Assembly: GCF_900101595.1 (NCBI RefSeq) | Contig: NZ_FMYY01000007.1 | Location: 1-64,000, forward strand | DNA length: 64,000 nucleotides | Origin: Paenibacillus sp. cl123 | GTDB taxonomy: Bacteria > Bacillota > Bacilli > Paenibacillales > NBRC-103111 | Direction of reading: 5' to 3' | Part shown: positions 53,638 through 63,736 of the stretch, in pieces | Layout: the number at the start of each line of letters is the position of its first letter | Position numbering within the stretch: position 1 is the stretch's first letter | Program-made: the position numbers and the translations under genes | The notes under the pieces: model-generated | Database searches by the model: none | Seen by the model: only the letters and a program-made list of their open reading frames with translations | What the model was told of the DNA's origin: nothing

Positions 53638-54333
53638 TTACTTTGCTTGAAATGGATTTATGCCAACCGCCTGCAGCATCTGGTACAACATATTTATGGG
53701 AAGCCCCATAATGCTGTAAAAATCACCTTCGATTTTTTCAATAAAAACAGCGCCCAACCCTTGTACTCCGTAGCTTCCGGCCTTATCGAGCGGCTCGCCT
53801 GTTTTTACATAAGCTTCAATTTCCTCGTCGCTCATGTGCCTAAACATTACTTTGCTGACCGTATGCCCCACCATGACCTCTGGATGTCCGCTTGGCGACT
53901 GAGCTAGTATCCGGTATTGACCGATATCTCCAAGGTATACGGCATTGCCATCGCCCTCGGCGTGTGAGTGAGCCGACCGCGATCTGCCGCCACCCGCCTC
54001 CACAATCGCAACTCCCGTGTAAACCTGATGCGCCCTGCCCGAGAGCCGCGCCAGCATCCGGCACGCATCCGGCTCATCCGCCGGCTTGCCCATAATCTCA
54101 TCGTCGCAGACGACGATCGTATCCGAGCCGATCACTATTCCCTCACTGTAATGAGCAGCAACCGACGACGCCTTGCGCAAGGCAAGCATCCGAACCATCT
54201 CGGCCGGCGGGGTGCCGGGCGGAACGGTTTCATCCTCGTCGCTCGGATGGGTACGGAAGCTAAGTTTCATCCCTGCAAGCAGCTCTTTTCTGCGCGGGGA
54301 GGAAGATGCCAAAATAAGCGGAACTATCGACAT
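53638..54333 (-). CDS. maf: Maf-family nucleoside triphosphate pyrophosphatase
   Basis: A 231-residue protein with LILASSSPRRKELL, GSDTIVVCDDEIMGKP, and YGVQGLGAVFIEKIEGDFYS, all Maf motifs. It hydrolyses non-canonical dNTPs. It is about 30 residues longer than usual because of an insertion near residues 117-145 (RSRSAHSHAEGDGNAVYLGD and the following ~10 residues). It is the right border of the accessory island; in Bacillus it adjoins radC directly. Confidence 0.93.
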   Translation of the reverse strand: MSIVPLILASSSPRRKELLAGMKLSFRTHPSDEDETVPPGTPPAEMVRMLALRKASSVAAHYSEGIVIGSDTIVVCDDEIMGKPADEPDACRMLARLSGRAHQVYTGVAIVEAGGGRSRSAHSHAEGDGNAVYLGDIGQYRILAQSPSGHPEVMVGHTVSKVMFRHMSDEEIEAYVKTGEPLDKAGSYGVQGLGAVFIEKIEGDFYSIMGLPINMLYQMLQAVGINPFQAK

Positions 54334-54393
54334 AAAACGACACCTCGTTTCGAATAGTTATAAAATGGGTATAGAGATGCCCGTAAGCCGGTC

Positions 54394-54636
54394 CTATATC
54401 TTGCGATAAACCCAAAATCCTGCGGCAAGTCCTGCGATGCTGATCAGATTAAGCCGTATATAGAGGTCCAGATCGTAGCGGATGACCAGCAGATCCGCCT
54501 TGGGCTGCCAGGACAGCTCGACAGCCTTTGTCAGAAATGACAGTGCCGCGACCGGAGACAGCAGTTGTCCGACGAGCGTGCCCGCGACAAGTCCGATCAG
54601 CAGCATAAGGATGAGCGTAAGCGTATTTTTCTTCAA
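54394..54636 (-). CDS. DUF4321 small membrane protein
   Basis: An 80-residue protein with two hydrophobic helices (TLILMLLIGLVAGTLVGQLL and ISIAGLAAGFWVYRKI) and the conserved LSFLTKAVELSW region between. TTG at 54636 follows GAGG by about 11 nt; an ATG 13 codons upstream has no site. This conserved hypothetical family neighbours maf and radC in Bacillales. Function unknown. Confidence 0.78.
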   Translation of the reverse strand: MKKNTLTLILMLLIGLVAGTLVGQLLSPVAALSFLTKAVELSWQPKADLLVIRYDLDLYIRLNLISIAGLAAGFWVYRKI

Positions 54637-54813
54637 CGTTAGATAACCTCTTTCAGCAAAATAGGACTTCGCCATTCAAGAAAAGGATGCCAGAATCCTT
54701 CGCTATTATACCATAATCCTGATCTTGGTCGTGAGCATTATTGGGGAATGTTTCCGGCTTACATCCGTCCGTCGCACCTAGTACAATGAACAACATGGGA
54801 GGGAGTGAACCGG

Positions 54814-56169
54814 TTGAAAACAAAATGGCTTGGGGCCGCCCTGGCGGCATTATGCCTATGGGCAGCGCCAGGACAAGCACTGGCGGCAACTGTCGTTGTA
54901 GATGCGGGTCACGGAGGAAGCGACCCCGGGGCAATCGGGGTAAATGGTCTGCAGGAGAAAGTAGTCAATCTGGATATTTCGCGCAAGGTACGCGATCTGC
55001 TCATGGAGCGAGGTTATGACGTGCGAATGTCGCGGGATTCCGATATATATTTATCGCTCAGCGAACGGGTTGCTTATGCGAAAGCGCAGCAGGCGGATCT
55101 GTTTGTCTCTATTCATGCGAACTCCTACAGCAATCCTTCTACAAGAGGAGCCATGGTGCTCTATTATGACGACGCCTATCCGCAAGCCAGTTATCCGGCA
55201 AGCGAGGAGATGCGGGCGTTATCTTCCGAAAGCCGCGAGCTCGCGCAGCGAGTGCTGGACGGCTTCTTGGCCTCGGCCGGCGGCACGAACCGCGGTTTGG
55301 TTCCCAGCGCCGTATATGTCGTCCGGATGGGCAATATTCCCAGCATTTTGGTGGAGACGGCTTTTTTATCCAATGCCGAGGATGCGGCGATGCTTTCGAC
55401 CGATAGCGCGCGAAATTTGATGGCCGTGGGAATTGCCGACGGCATCGAAGCTTATATGCCGGCCGCGGCAGACGGCTTTGCCGATATACGCAGCCATTGG
55501 GCCCGAGAAGCCATTATCCGGCTGAAAGAGCAGGGCATCGTGGACGGAAGCCCAGGCGGGCGTTTCGAGCCTGCAAGAGCGCTAACGAGAGCGGAATGGG
55601 TAACGCTGCTCGGCCGGGTATTCGACTTGGGAAGCGCGAATTCCGCTTGCCCTGCCGGAAGCGGCTCCGTATCGGGTTCTGTGTACGAAGATTGCAAGCC
55701 TTCGTCTGCTGCCGCAAACGGGAATCGCACAGGCGGGATCAGCTCAGGGACAAGCTCTGCAGTCCCTCGCGGCGGCAGCAGCTCGAAATCGCCGGCAGCC
55801 GTGCAAGGCGCCGCCGATTTCCGTGACGTGACAGCGAAGCACTGGGCGTTCAGCCAATTGGACCAAGCCGTCAAGACCGGCCTGCTGGAAGGCTACCCGG
55901 ACGGCACGCTGCGTCCCAATCAGACGGTGAGCCGCGCTGAAGTTGCCGTCCTGTTCGAGCGCCTGGCGCAGCTGCCGACGGCAGGAACCGACACCGGCCC
56001 GTTCCGCGACACGCCGGCCGGCCATTGGGCCGCTCCCGCTATCGCGGCGCTGAAGAAAAGCGGACTGATCGACGGGGCGACGGCCACCAGCTTCGCTCCG
56101 GACAAGTCCATGACGCGCGCGGAGGCGGCAACCTTGCTTGACCGCTATATGCGGAGCGGCTCCAGATAG
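54814..56169 (+). CDS. N-acetylmuramoyl-L-alanine amidase with three SLH domains
   Basis: A 451-residue secreted protein with signal peptide (to ...APGQALA), catalytic Amidase_3 domain (about 28-205; VVVDAGHGGSDPGAIG, SIHANSYSN, PSILVETAFLSN) with zinc ligands and Glu, then SLH domains near 215-260, 325-375 and 385-440 (FADIRSHWAREAIIRLKEQG; DFRDVTAKHWAFSQLDQAVK). TTG at 54814 with GGAGG 11 nt upstream is preferred; GTG at 54805 is too close. It cleaves the stem peptide from muramic acid and is anchored to the wall by SLH domains. A Ser/Gly linker splits the SLH repeats. Confidence 0.9.
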   Translation: MKTKWLGAALAALCLWAAPGQALAATVVVDAGHGGSDPGAIGVNGLQEKVVNLDISRKVRDLLMERGYDVRMSRDSDIYLSLSERVAYAKAQQADLFVSIHANSYSNPSTRGAMVLYYDDAYPQASYPASEEMRALSSESRELAQRVLDGFLASAGGTNRGLVPSAVYVVRMGNIPSILVETAFLSNAEDAAMLSTDSARNLMAVGIADGIEAYMPAAADGFADIRSHWAREAIIRLKEQGIVDGSPGGRFEPARALTRAEWVTLLGRVFDLGSANSACPAGSGSVSGSVYEDCKPSSAAANGNRTGGISSGTSSAVPRGGSSSKSPAAVQGAADFRDVTAKHWAFSQLDQAVKTGLLEGYPDGTLRPNQTVSRAEVAVLFERLAQLPTAGTDTGPFRDTPAGHWAAPAIAALKKSGLIDGATATSFAPDKSMTRAEAATLLDRYMRSGSR

Positions 56170-56208
56170 TCCGACCGCTGCTGCCGCCGGCTCCGCAGAT
56201 GACAATAA

Positions 56209-56255
56209 AGGCCTCGAACTCCGCCATAGCGGCGGGTCCGAGGCCTCTTTTATTT
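56209..56255. terminator. Bidirectional terminator after the amidase gene
   Basis: AGGCCTCG (56209-56216) pairs with CGAGGCCT (56239-56246) with inner CCGC/GCGG, then CTTTTATTTT on the plus strand and TTTATTG on the minus. It separates the convergent SPOR gene. Confidence 0.8.
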
Positions 56256-56274
56256 TATGCCGGCCGTCCGGCAG

Positions 56275-56394
56275 CTGTCTCTGTTTCTGTCTCTGTTTCT
56301 GTCTCTGTTTCTGTCTCTGTTTCTGTCTCTGTTTCTGTCTCTGTCTCTGTCTCTGTCTCTGTCTCTGTCTCTGTCTCTGTCTCTGTTTCTGTCT
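56275..56394. repeat. Hexanucleotide microsatellite (CTGTYT)20
   Basis: Twenty consecutive hexamers: eleven alternating CTGTCT/CTGTTT, seven CTGTCT, then CTGTTT and CTGTCT, without interruption. It lies in the 3' region of the SPOR gene (minus strand), 59 bp past its stop codon and before the shared terminator. On the minus strand one frame would code for an Asp-Arg/Asn-Arg run, but no ribosome site supports translation. Confidence 0.95.
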
Positions 56395-56452
56395 TTATCT
56401 CTGTCCGGTTTGTACCTGTCTGGAACTGCCCGCCTCCCGTACCGTCCGCTTC

Positions 56453-57868
56453 CTACGAAACCGCAACCGCCTTCAGCAGCTCCTTCTCGGCTACCAGATA
56501 TTGCATGATGGCCGTCTGAGCTTGCCACATCAGGGAAGCCGACGGATTTTTCTTATATTCCTCCAGCGTTACGACGGCCGTATTGAGCGCGCTGTTCAGC
56601 TTGGGCAGAGCCGCCTTTCCCGCTTCGCCCAAACCGTCGCTGATGGCGGAAGCCGATTGGGCCCAGGACTGATGGGTCGCTTTGATGCTTTGCAAGGCTT
56701 TGTCATCGAGCGGCCTGGCCTCTTTGTCCACCACATGAAGCGAGGTTTGAGCAGCGATCTGCTGCACGAGCTTGCTGCCCAGGTTCATGTAAGCTGAAAA
56801 CAGCTCAGGCTGCTTCCCGCTCCAGCGGATTTGGGAGACCGCAGGAATGTCATAGGCTTTAAGCATAACGTCGATGTTCTGATCCTTATACGTCTGCGAC
56901 AAGCCCAGCGACTCATCCCGGCTCGCAGCCACGCCTACAAAAACCGTAAATTTCTCGCCTGCCTCGCTGACAGCGGACAATCCTTTCTTGCGGAAGTTTG
57001 CCACCTCCGTCTCCGCGCTTTGAGCCGTGCTGAACACGCCGCCCTGCAAAATGGTGTAGCTCCGCGCCGGCAAATTAACGGCAGCCCCTGCGCCGGCCGT
57101 GGTGGGAAGAGCTCCGCTGCCGGCTCCGGCAGCCCCCGGCTGAGCAGCCCCTGCCCCCGTACCGGATGCGGTTGAAGCTTGCGTCTGCCCATTCTTGCCG
57201 CCCCCTGCTCGCGCCGTCTGATCCTCTTCCGGCGCCGTGAACATGGAGAGAACGAGGAAGCCGAAGGCCACGCCGGTAACGACCGCTCCGGCCACCGAAG
57301 CCACAATGCGAAGGAAGGAGCCTCCCCCGCCCGGCGAGCGCGTGATGCGGACATATCCGCCGATGCCGCTTCCTTGAATATCTCTTGGTCCGCCATCGCT
57401 GTGTGCTCCTGCCTGTTCGGGCTGCATATCGGCCCTGCTTGGACGGTTCAGCTTCTCGTTAATGTCCGGATCGCGTTCCATATAGCCAGTCTCCGGATCT
57501 ATCGCATGCTCCCGGGAGCTGCGGATCATGCTGCTGACACGATCCGTCTCTTCATCGAAGGAGCTTTGCCAGCCCCCGAAATCTGTCGTAAAATCGCTCA
57601 GCGGCTTCACCGGTCTGGGAGTTTGAGTATCCTTCACGCCAAACGAGGCAGTGGAAGCTTGAGGCCGCTCCAGTTCTCTATCGGGCTTGTACACCCCGGA
57701 TTCGTTTTGGGGTATCCGGTAGCTGTCAACGGCCTGGGCCTGGGATGGGGGCTCTTCCACACGATATTCCTCGGGCCGAAGCGGGATGACCTTGGAGTCA
57801 CGGCGGGAGCTTACCTCCTCCTGCCGGCGGTCCTGCGAGAAACGAAACGTCATCTTGGCTTTATTCAT
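56453..57868 (-). CDS. SPOR-domain membrane protein, SpoIIB-like
   Basis: A 471-residue protein. A charged cytoplasmic part (1-185) is followed by one membrane helix (VASVAGAVVTGVAFGFLVLS), an Ala/Gly/Thr-rich extracellular linker, and a SPOR domain (about 265-345; SYTILQGGVFSTAQSAETEV) that binds septal denuded glycan. An extra helical C-terminal region ends at 471. The location (between folC/murC and maf) and domain order match SpoIIB, which helps septal thinning in engulfment. No clear comC gene is here, although Bacillus has one in this interval. Confidence 0.8.
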   Translation of the reverse strand: MNKAKMTFRFSQDRRQEEVSSRRDSKVIPLRPEEYRVEEPPSQAQAVDSYRIPQNESGVYKPDRELERPQASTASFGVKDTQTPRPVKPLSDFTTDFGGWQSSFDEETDRVSSMIRSSREHAIDPETGYMERDPDINEKLNRPSRADMQPEQAGAHSDGGPRDIQGSGIGGYVRITRSPGGGGSFLRIVASVAGAVVTGVAFGFLVLSMFTAPEEDQTARAGGGKNGQTQASTASGTGAGAAQPGAAGAGSGALPTTAGAGAAVNLPARSYTILQGGVFSTAQSAETEVANFRKKGLSAVSEAGEKFTVFVGVAASRDESLGLSQTYKDQNIDVMLKAYDIPAVSQIRWSGKQPELFSAYMNLGSKLVQQIAAQTSLHVVDKEARPLDDKALQSIKATHQSWAQSASAISDGLGEAGKAALPKLNSALNTAVVTLEEYKKNPSASLMWQAQTAIMQYLVAEKELLKAVAVS

Positions 57869-58017
57869 AGCTTCAACTCTCCCTTGTCAGTGATCTTGCT
57901 ACTAGACTATGAGAGTCGCCGCGCGATTAGAACTGAAACGCCTTGCAAATTAGGCCGGTTCGGAGGCATTCCCGACCGACCTTCAGCCAGTCGGCCGGAA
58001 CAGTCAGCCGCAAGGCG

Positions 58018-58063
58018 CAAAAAAAGAGATGCCCTGCGGCTATCCGCCAAGCATCCCTCTCTC
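58018..58063 (-). terminator. Terminator after murC
   Basis: AGAGGGATGC and GCATCTCT pair with a 2-nt bulge, with an inner GCGGATAGCCGC stem-loop, then TTTTTTT on the minus strand. Confidence 0.8.
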
Positions 58064-58100
58064 TGTTCCGTTATCGTGATCCGGTTCCTTCGGCTCCTGC

Positions 58101-59504
58101 TCAGCCGGAGATTTCTCCGTCCTGCAACGCAGCCCGTTCCTCAAGCGCCTTCGCCAGCCCGACAGCCGTCTTCCAGATGTCCCCGGCTCCCATCGTGATG
58201 ATCAGATCCCCCGGCCGGGCCGCGCCCAGCAGGTACGTCTGCACCTCTTCCTTGGTCGGTATATAGGTGACATTGGCGTTGCTGTTCTGGCGAATCAGCT
58301 CCACCAGCTTGGCGGAAGTAATGCCTTCGATCTGCTTCTCGCCTGCCGGCGAATAGATGTCGGTGATAATCACCTCATCCGCCTCAGGGAATGCCCGGCT
58401 GAACTGCTCGAACAAGAAATACGTGCGCGTATACCTCTGCGGCTGAAAAACCGCGACGATGCGCTTGCCCGTAGCTTTCGCCGCCTGAATCGTCGCTTCG
58501 ATCTCCGTCGGGTGATGAGCATAATCGTCAATGACCAGCATGTCATTCACCTCGCCAAGCACCTGGAAACGGCGTTTCGCGCCCCGGAACTCCTTGATGG
58601 CCTCCGCGATCTGCTCGAAGGTTAACCCGGCTTCCAGACATGTGATCAATGTAGCCATGGCATTGTACACATTATGCTTGCCCGGTACGGACAATCGCAA
58701 AGTCCCCAGCGTTTTCCCGTCATGAACCACCTCGAACGACACCTTGCGGTCGCCCAGCACGAGGTTGCGCGCGACATAGTCGGCCTCCGTATCGACCGCA
58801 TAGGTAATCACCTCGCTGCGGATGGCGGGCATCATCTCGCGCAGATACGGATCGTCCTTGGATATAACCGCTTTGCCTTCCGGCTTCACCTGACTGAGAA
58901 ACTGGGCGTACGCCTGCTTCAGCTTATCGAAGCTGCCGTCATAGTTTTCCAGATGATCGGCCTCAATATTATTAACCAAGGCGATCAGCGGCTGATACTG
59001 GAGAAAGGAACCGTCGCTTTCATCCGCTTCGGCCACGACATAGTCGCCTTTCCCCGCCTTGGCATTGCTGCCTACGTTCAAAATTTCCCCGCCGATAATA
59101 AAGGTAGGGTCTTGGCCGCATTCCTCCAGCACCAGGGCGATCATCGACGACGTGGTCGTCTTCCCGTGAGCGCCGGCGACGGCGACTCCCTTTCTCTCGT
59201 TCATCAGCCGGGCAAGCATCTGAGAACGGTGCAGGATAGGAATATTCAATTCCTCAGCCGCCGCCATCTCCACATTATCGCTCGACAGAGCCGTCGAATA
59301 GACGACAACATCCGCGCCCTTCACGTTCTGCGCCTCATGACCGATAAACACCTGGGCGCCCTTGGCGGCGAGCTTCTCCGTCAGCTCGGCCTGCGCCAGA
59401 TCAGATCCCGAAACCTGGTAGCCCATTTCCAGCATCACTTTGGCAATGGCGCTCATGCCATACCCGCCGATGCCGATAAAATGGATGTGTTCCGATGTAT
59501 TCAC
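58101..59504 (-). CDS. murC: UDP-N-acetylmuramate--L-alanine ligase
   Basis: A 467-residue Mur ligase with GIGGYGMSAIAKVMLEMG, ATP-binding AGAHGKTTTSSMIALVLEEC, the substrate motif NIEADHLENYDGSF and C-terminal YTRTYFLFEQFSRAF. It adds L-alanine to UDP-MurNAc. I start at GTG 59504, giving VNTSEHIHFIGIGGYGM, because the longer ORF reads into folC. It overlaps nothing and is 7 bp from folC. Its place after folC differs from B. subtilis. Confidence 0.95.
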   Translation of the reverse strand: MNTSEHIHFIGIGGYGMSAIAKVMLEMGYQVSGSDLAQAELTEKLAAKGAQVFIGHEAQNVKGADVVVYSTALSSDNVEMAAAEELNIPILHRSQMLARLMNERKGVAVAGAHGKTTTSSMIALVLEECGQDPTFIIGGEILNVGSNAKAGKGDYVVAEADESDGSFLQYQPLIALVNNIEADHLENYDGSFDKLKQAYAQFLSQVKPEGKAVISKDDPYLREMMPAIRSEVITYAVDTEADYVARNLVLGDRKVSFEVVHDGKTLGTLRLSVPGKHNVYNAMATLITCLEAGLTFEQIAEAIKEFRGAKRRFQVLGEVNDMLVIDDYAHHPTEIEATIQAAKATGKRIVAVFQPQRYTRTYFLFEQFSRAFPEADEVIITDIYSPAGEKQIEGITSAKLVELIRQNSNANVTYIPTKEEVQTYLLGAARPGDLIITMGAGDIWKTAVGLAKALEERAALQDGEISG

Positions 59505-59511
59505 GCCCGTG

Positions 59512-60900
59512 TCACCAGCCTTTGTCAGAATCGGATTGATGCTTGATCCAGGAACGTACATCCCCTATCAAATATAACGTGCCGGATACGACGGCAAGAT
59601 CATCCTGCCCCGACATGCGCTTAAGGTGGTCCAGCGCTTGCTTCCAGTCCGGCTCGACCACGATCTCCACGTCTTGCCGGCCGAGCTCGACCAGCATTCG
59701 CTTGGCCAACTCCGCAAGCTCAGCCGCAGACGCCTTCTTATGCCAATTCGGTTCGGTCACAATAAGCGTATCCACTATTGGCAGTATATGCCGGAAATAA
59801 CCGGAATGATTCTTGTTTGACAGCATTCCCATCATAAAATGCAGCTTGCCGTACTTGTAAGTATCCGTCAAAGACGCCGCCAGCGTCTCCGCTCCTTCGG
59901 GATTATGCGCTCCGTCGATGAGGATGCGCGGCGAATCGGAAATTTGCTCCAGCCGTCCCGGCCAAGCCGTCTCCCGCATTGCCCGGTACAAGTCCTCATC
60001 GTCCACGATCAGCGCATAATATTGCCGGAGCACCTCCAGCGTCATCAGCGCGACCGCCGCATTGTTGACCTGATGCGCGCCGTTCAGCGTGATCGCCATA
60101 TCAGGCAGATGGCGGAACAGTCCTTCAAAGCGGAACAGCTGTTCATTTTCCTTCCGCGAGATCAGCTCGGTCTTGAAGTCGCGGCCCAGCAGGTAAAGCT
60201 TGCTTTTCTTCTCGGCTGCCTTGGCCTCGATAACGCTGAGCGCCTCCGGCTGCTCCACCGCGCTGATTAGCGGCACTCCCGCCTTGATGATTCCGGCTTT
60301 TTCCCCTGCGATCGCTGCGAGCGAGTCGCCCAGAAAATCCATATGGTCGTGACCGATGTTCGTAATGACCGATACGAGCGGCGTTACGATATTGGTCGAA
60401 TCGAGCCGGCCTCCCATTCCCGTCTCCCAGACGACAAAGTCGGGATACGCGGTCCGGGCGAAATATTCGATAGCCACGACGGTCGATATCTCGAACATCG
60501 ACGGCTGCCCGTATTCCGGCGTTACTTCATCGATCAGCGGCTTGATTTTGTTGATTGTCCGCAGAAGATCCTCATCGCTGATGTTCTGCCCGTTCAGCCG
60601 GATTCGCTCGTTATAAGTTTCGATGAAGGGGGACGTGAACGTCCCCACATCGTAGCCCGCCGAGCGGATCGCTGATGTCAAGTAAGCGCAGACGGAGCCT
60701 TTGCCATTCGTTCCGGCGACATGGATAAACTTCAGCCGGCGGTGCGGATTGTCCAGCAGCTCCATCACCCGCTCCATCCGCTCCAGCCCCAGCTTGATGC
60801 CGGCCAGCGGGATAAACCGCACGATCCAGTCTACCGCCTCCTTGGCGTTCTGGAACGGCAAGCCCGCCGCCGCGGCGCTTTCAGCCTGTTCGTTTGTCAT
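59512..60900 (-). CDS. folC: Folylpolyglutamate/dihydrofolate synthase
   Basis: A 462-residue Mur-ligase relative with VAGTNGKGSVCAYLTSAIRS (ATP loop), FTSPFIETYNERIRLNG, EVGMGGRLDSTNIV-like WETGMGGRLDSTNIVTP and LIDGAHNPEGAETLAAS. It adds glutamates to folates. AAGGGG lies 10 nt before ATG 60900, 7 bp past valS. The valS-folC pair is conserved in Firmicutes. Confidence 0.95.
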   Translation of the reverse strand: MTNEQAESAAAAGLPFQNAKEAVDWIVRFIPLAGIKLGLERMERVMELLDNPHRRLKFIHVAGTNGKGSVCAYLTSAIRSAGYDVGTFTSPFIETYNERIRLNGQNISDEDLLRTINKIKPLIDEVTPEYGQPSMFEISTVVAIEYFARTAYPDFVVWETGMGGRLDSTNIVTPLVSVITNIGHDHMDFLGDSLAAIAGEKAGIIKAGVPLISAVEQPEALSVIEAKAAEKKSKLYLLGRDFKTELISRKENEQLFRFEGLFRHLPDMAITLNGAHQVNNAAVALMTLEVLRQYYALIVDDEDLYRAMRETAWPGRLEQISDSPRILIDGAHNPEGAETLAASLTDTYKYGKLHFMMGMLSNKNHSGYFRHILPIVDTLIVTEPNWHKKASAAELAELAKRMLVELGRQDVEIVVEPDWKQALDHLKRMSGQDDLAVVSGTLYLIGDVRSWIKHQSDSDKGW

Positions 60901-60907
60901 CGCCCGC

Positions 60908-63577
60908 TCACCCCTTCAGCTCGGCGATGCGCGCCGTCACTTTATCGCGCTTGTCGGCATAATCCGCCAGCTTCGCTTTTTCCTCTTCGATGACCTTCGC
61001 CGGAGCTTTAGCAACGAAGCCTTCGTTCGACAGCTTTTTCTCGATCCGCTCGACTTCGCCGTGCAGCGTCTTCAGTTCCTTCTCCAGACGCGCTATTTCC
61101 TGGGCAATGTCGATAAGTCCCGCCAGCGGCAGGAACAGCTCGGCCCCGGTCACGATGCCTGACATCGCCTTGTCCGGCGCGGGCAACGCGGCGTCGATCG
61201 CCAGGCTGGACGTATTGCTGAAGCGGCGCAAATACTCTTCGTTGCGCTGCAAAATATCGAGCGCTTCGCTGTCGGTCGGCTTCACCAGCAGCTCAACTTT
61301 TTTGCTCATCGGCACACTGACCTCCGCGCGGATGTTGCGGACCGTGCGGATAATTTCCATCAGCAGCTCCATCTCGCGGACAGCTCCCGGCGCTTCGAAA
61401 GCCGCTTCGTACACCGGCCAAGGCGCCAGCATAATCGTCTCGCCCTCATGCGGCAGATGCTGCCAGATTTCCTCGCTGATAAACGGCATAAACGGATGGA
61501 GCAGCCGCTGCGTACGGTCCAGCACATAAGCCAGCACCGATTGGGTTTTCCGCTTGGCGGCATCGTCGGTTCCATAAAGCGATAGCTTGCTGAACTCGAT
61601 ATACCAGTCGCACAGATCGTCCCAGATGAAGTTGTACAGCAATCGTCCCGTCTCTCCGAACTCGTACGCGTCCATCAGTCGCGTCACGTCGCGGACCGTC
61701 TCGTTCAGCCGGTGCAGAATCCAGCGGTCCGCCGTTCCGAGCTCTCCCGACAGGTCGATATCCTCATAGCGGAATCCGTTCAGATTCATCAGCGCGAAGC
61801 GCGACGCATTCCAGATCTTATTGGCAAAGTTGCGCGCCTGCTCCACCTTTTCCCAGCGGAAACGGAGATCCTGGCCCGGCGTAGAGCCGGTCGACAGCAT
61901 AAAGCGCATCGCGTCGGCTCCATATTTCTCGATAACCTCGAACGGATCGACGCCGTTGCCCAGCGACTTCGACATCTTGCGCCCGTCCGCATCGCGCACC
62001 AGACCGTGAATGAGCAGATCGTCGAATGGCATACGATCCGTAAATTCCAGCGAGCTGAAAATCATCCGCGACACCCAGAACGGAATAATGTCATAGCCCG
62101 TTACCAGCAGGCTGTTCGGGAAGTAGCGCTTCAGGTCGTCAGTCTCTTCCGGCCACCCCATGGTGGAGAAAGGCCACAGAGCGGAGCTGAACCACGTGTC
62201 GAGCACGTCGTTGTCCTGCTGCAGGCGAGAGCCTCCGCAATGCCCGCAGCCCTTCGCATCCTCCATGGATACGGTCAATTCGCCGCAATCCTCGCAGTAC
62301 CAAGCCGGTATCCGATGGCCCCACCACAGCTGGCGGGAAATACACCAGTCACGGATATTCTCCATCCAGTGCAAATAGGTTTTCTCGAAGCGGTCGGGCA
62401 CAAATTTCACACCGTCTCCGGACTTCTGCAAATTGACAGCCCGCTCGGCCAGCGGCTTCATGGCGACGAACCATTGTGTGGACAAATAAGGCTCCACGAC
62501 GGCGCCGCTGCGCTCGCTGTGGCCGACCTGATGCACATGCTCCTCGATCTTCAGCAGCACGCCCTGCTCCTTCATGTCGGCGACGATCTGCTTGCGGCAT
62601 TCGAACCGGTCGAGTCCGTTGTACTTGCCGGCATTTTCATTCATCTTGCCGGATTCGTCCATCACCAGCACCTGCGGCAGATCATGGCGGCTCCCTACCT
62701 CGAAGTCGTTCGGATCGTGAGCCGGCGTAATTTTCACCGCGCCGCTGCCGAACTCCTTGTCCACGTATTCATCCCCGACGATCGGAATCTCGCGGCCGAT
62801 AATAGGCAGCACCAGCGTCTTGCCGATCAGATGCTTGTAGCGCTCATCCTCCGGATGGACGGCTACCGCCGTATCGCCCAGCATCGTCTCGGGGCGGGTC
62901 GTCGCAACAACGATAAACTCGCCGCTGTCCTTTACCGGGTACCTAAGATGGTAGAGAGCGCCCTGCACTTCCTTGTATTCGACTTCAATGTCGGAGAGCG
63001 CCGTCCGTGCGGCAGGATCCCAGTTAATAATCCGTTTGCCCCGGTAAATGAGCCCTTTCTCGTACAGCCGCACGAATACTTCCCGAACGGCTTTGGAGAG
63101 CCCTTCATCAAGCGTGAACCGCTCGCGGGAATAATCCAGCGACAAGCCCATCTTCGCCCATTGCCCGCGGATCGTGCCTGCGTAGTGGTCCTTCCACTCC
63201 CACACCTTCTCCAGAAACTTCTCCCGCCCGAGATCGTAGCGGGTGAGCCCTTCTTCCCGCAGCTTCTGCTCCACGCGGGTTTGCGTCGCAATGCCCGCAT
63301 GGTCGGTGCCCGGCAGCCACAGCGCATCGTAGCCCTGCATCCGCTTGAAGCGCGTCATAATATCCTGCAGCGTGTTGTCGAGCGCATGCCCGATGTGCAG
63401 CATGCCCGTCACGTTCGGCGGAGGGATGACGATCGTGTAGGGCTCGGCGTCCGGACGCTTGCCTGCTTGAAAGTATTGACCCTCCAGCCAGAAGTCATAC
63501 CATTTCTTCTCGCTTTCCTTCGGATCATAGGTGGTGGGCATCGTCGTCTCCGGCGCTCCTTGTTTCATCTCTTCCAT
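60908..63577 (-). CDS. valS: Valyl-tRNA synthetase
   Basis: An 889-residue class Ia synthetase: [19 protein letters not shown] (HIGH motif), editing domain with [39 protein letters not shown] (KMSKS), anticodon-binding region, and a C-terminal coiled coil ([20 protein letters not shown]) found only in ValRS. ATG 63577 (GGAG 9 nt upstream) is preferred to the ATG two codons earlier. A Val T-box leader lies upstream. Confidence 0.98.
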   Translation of the reverse strand: MEEMKQGAPETTMPTTYDPKESEKKWYDFWLEGQYFQAGKRPDAEPYTIVIPPPNVTGMLHIGHALDNTLQDIMTRFKRMQGYDALWLPGTDHAGIATQTRVEQKLREEGLTRYDLGREKFLEKVWEWKDHYAGTIRGQWAKMGLSLDYSRERFTLDEGLSKAVREVFVRLYEKGLIYRGKRIINWDPAARTALSDIEVEYKEVQGALYHLRYPVKDSGEFIVVATTRPETMLGDTAVAVHPEDERYKHLIGKTLVLPIIGREIPIVGDEYVDKEFGSGAVKITPAHDPNDFEVGSRHDLPQVLVMDESGKMNENAGKYNGLDRFECRKQIVADMKEQGVLLKIEEHVHQVGHSERSGAVVEPYLSTQWFVAMKPLAERAVNLQKSGDGVKFVPDRFEKTYLHWMENIRDWCISRQLWWGHRIPAWYCEDCGELTVSMEDAKGCGHCGGSRLQQDNDVLDTWFSSALWPFSTMGWPEETDDLKRYFPNSLLVTGYDIIPFWVSRMIFSSLEFTDRMPFDDLLIHGLVRDADGRKMSKSLGNGVDPFEVIEKYGADAMRFMLSTGSTPGQDLRFRWEKVEQARNFANKIWNASRFALMNLNGFRYEDIDLSGELGTADRWILHRLNETVRDVTRLMDAYEFGETGRLLYNFIWDDLCDWYIEFSKLSLYGTDDAAKRKTQSVLAYVLDRTQRLLHPFMPFISEEIWQHLPHEGETIMLAPWPVYEAAFEAPGAVREMELLMEIIRTVRNIRAEVSVPMSKKVELLVKPTDSEALDILQRNEEYLRRFSNTSSLAIDAALPAPDKAMSGIVTGAELFLPLAGLIDIAQEIARLEKELKTLHGEVERIEKKLSNEGFVAKAPAKVIEEEKAKLADYADKRDKVTARIAELKG

Positions 63578-63624
63578 CCTCATTCACTCCTCGGTAAGTG
63601 TAATAACAACGCTACTTTTAAAAA

Positions 63625-63713
63625 TCCGGTGAACAACGCGCGGCCCGCGGCCGATCGGGGCTTCCACTCGCCGTTTCCACTCCCCGTCGGCTCTCCGGCC
63701 TCTTGCTCAACAG
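63625..63713. repeat. Interspersed ~90-bp structured repeat, copy B (valS leader)
   Basis: Second copy of the element at 15269-15358. It lies between the T-box terminator and the valS start (about 50 nt before ATG). The end arms pair as TGAGCAA with TTGTTCA, a G-U pair in place of A-U of copy A; inner GCCGA/TCGGC and GGGG/CCCC arms enclose a loop with two GAGTGGAA words. Confidence 0.8.
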
Positions 63714-63736
63714 ACGTTTAAGTCCCTTAAACAATG

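Noticed and set aside
56276-56400. CRISPR array
   Set aside because: The only dense repeat array is a 6-bp microsatellite with no spacers; there are no cas genes in the window.
56250-56528. Minus-strand frame with Asp-Arg/Asn-Arg repeats
   Set aside because: The repeats are simply the translation of the hexanucleotide array; the frame starts within the SPOR gene in another frame and has no ribosome site.
61712-63721. 669-codon open frame on the plus strand across valS
   Set aside because: Antisense of valS; the residues are the typical Arg/His/Gln-rich shadow composition.
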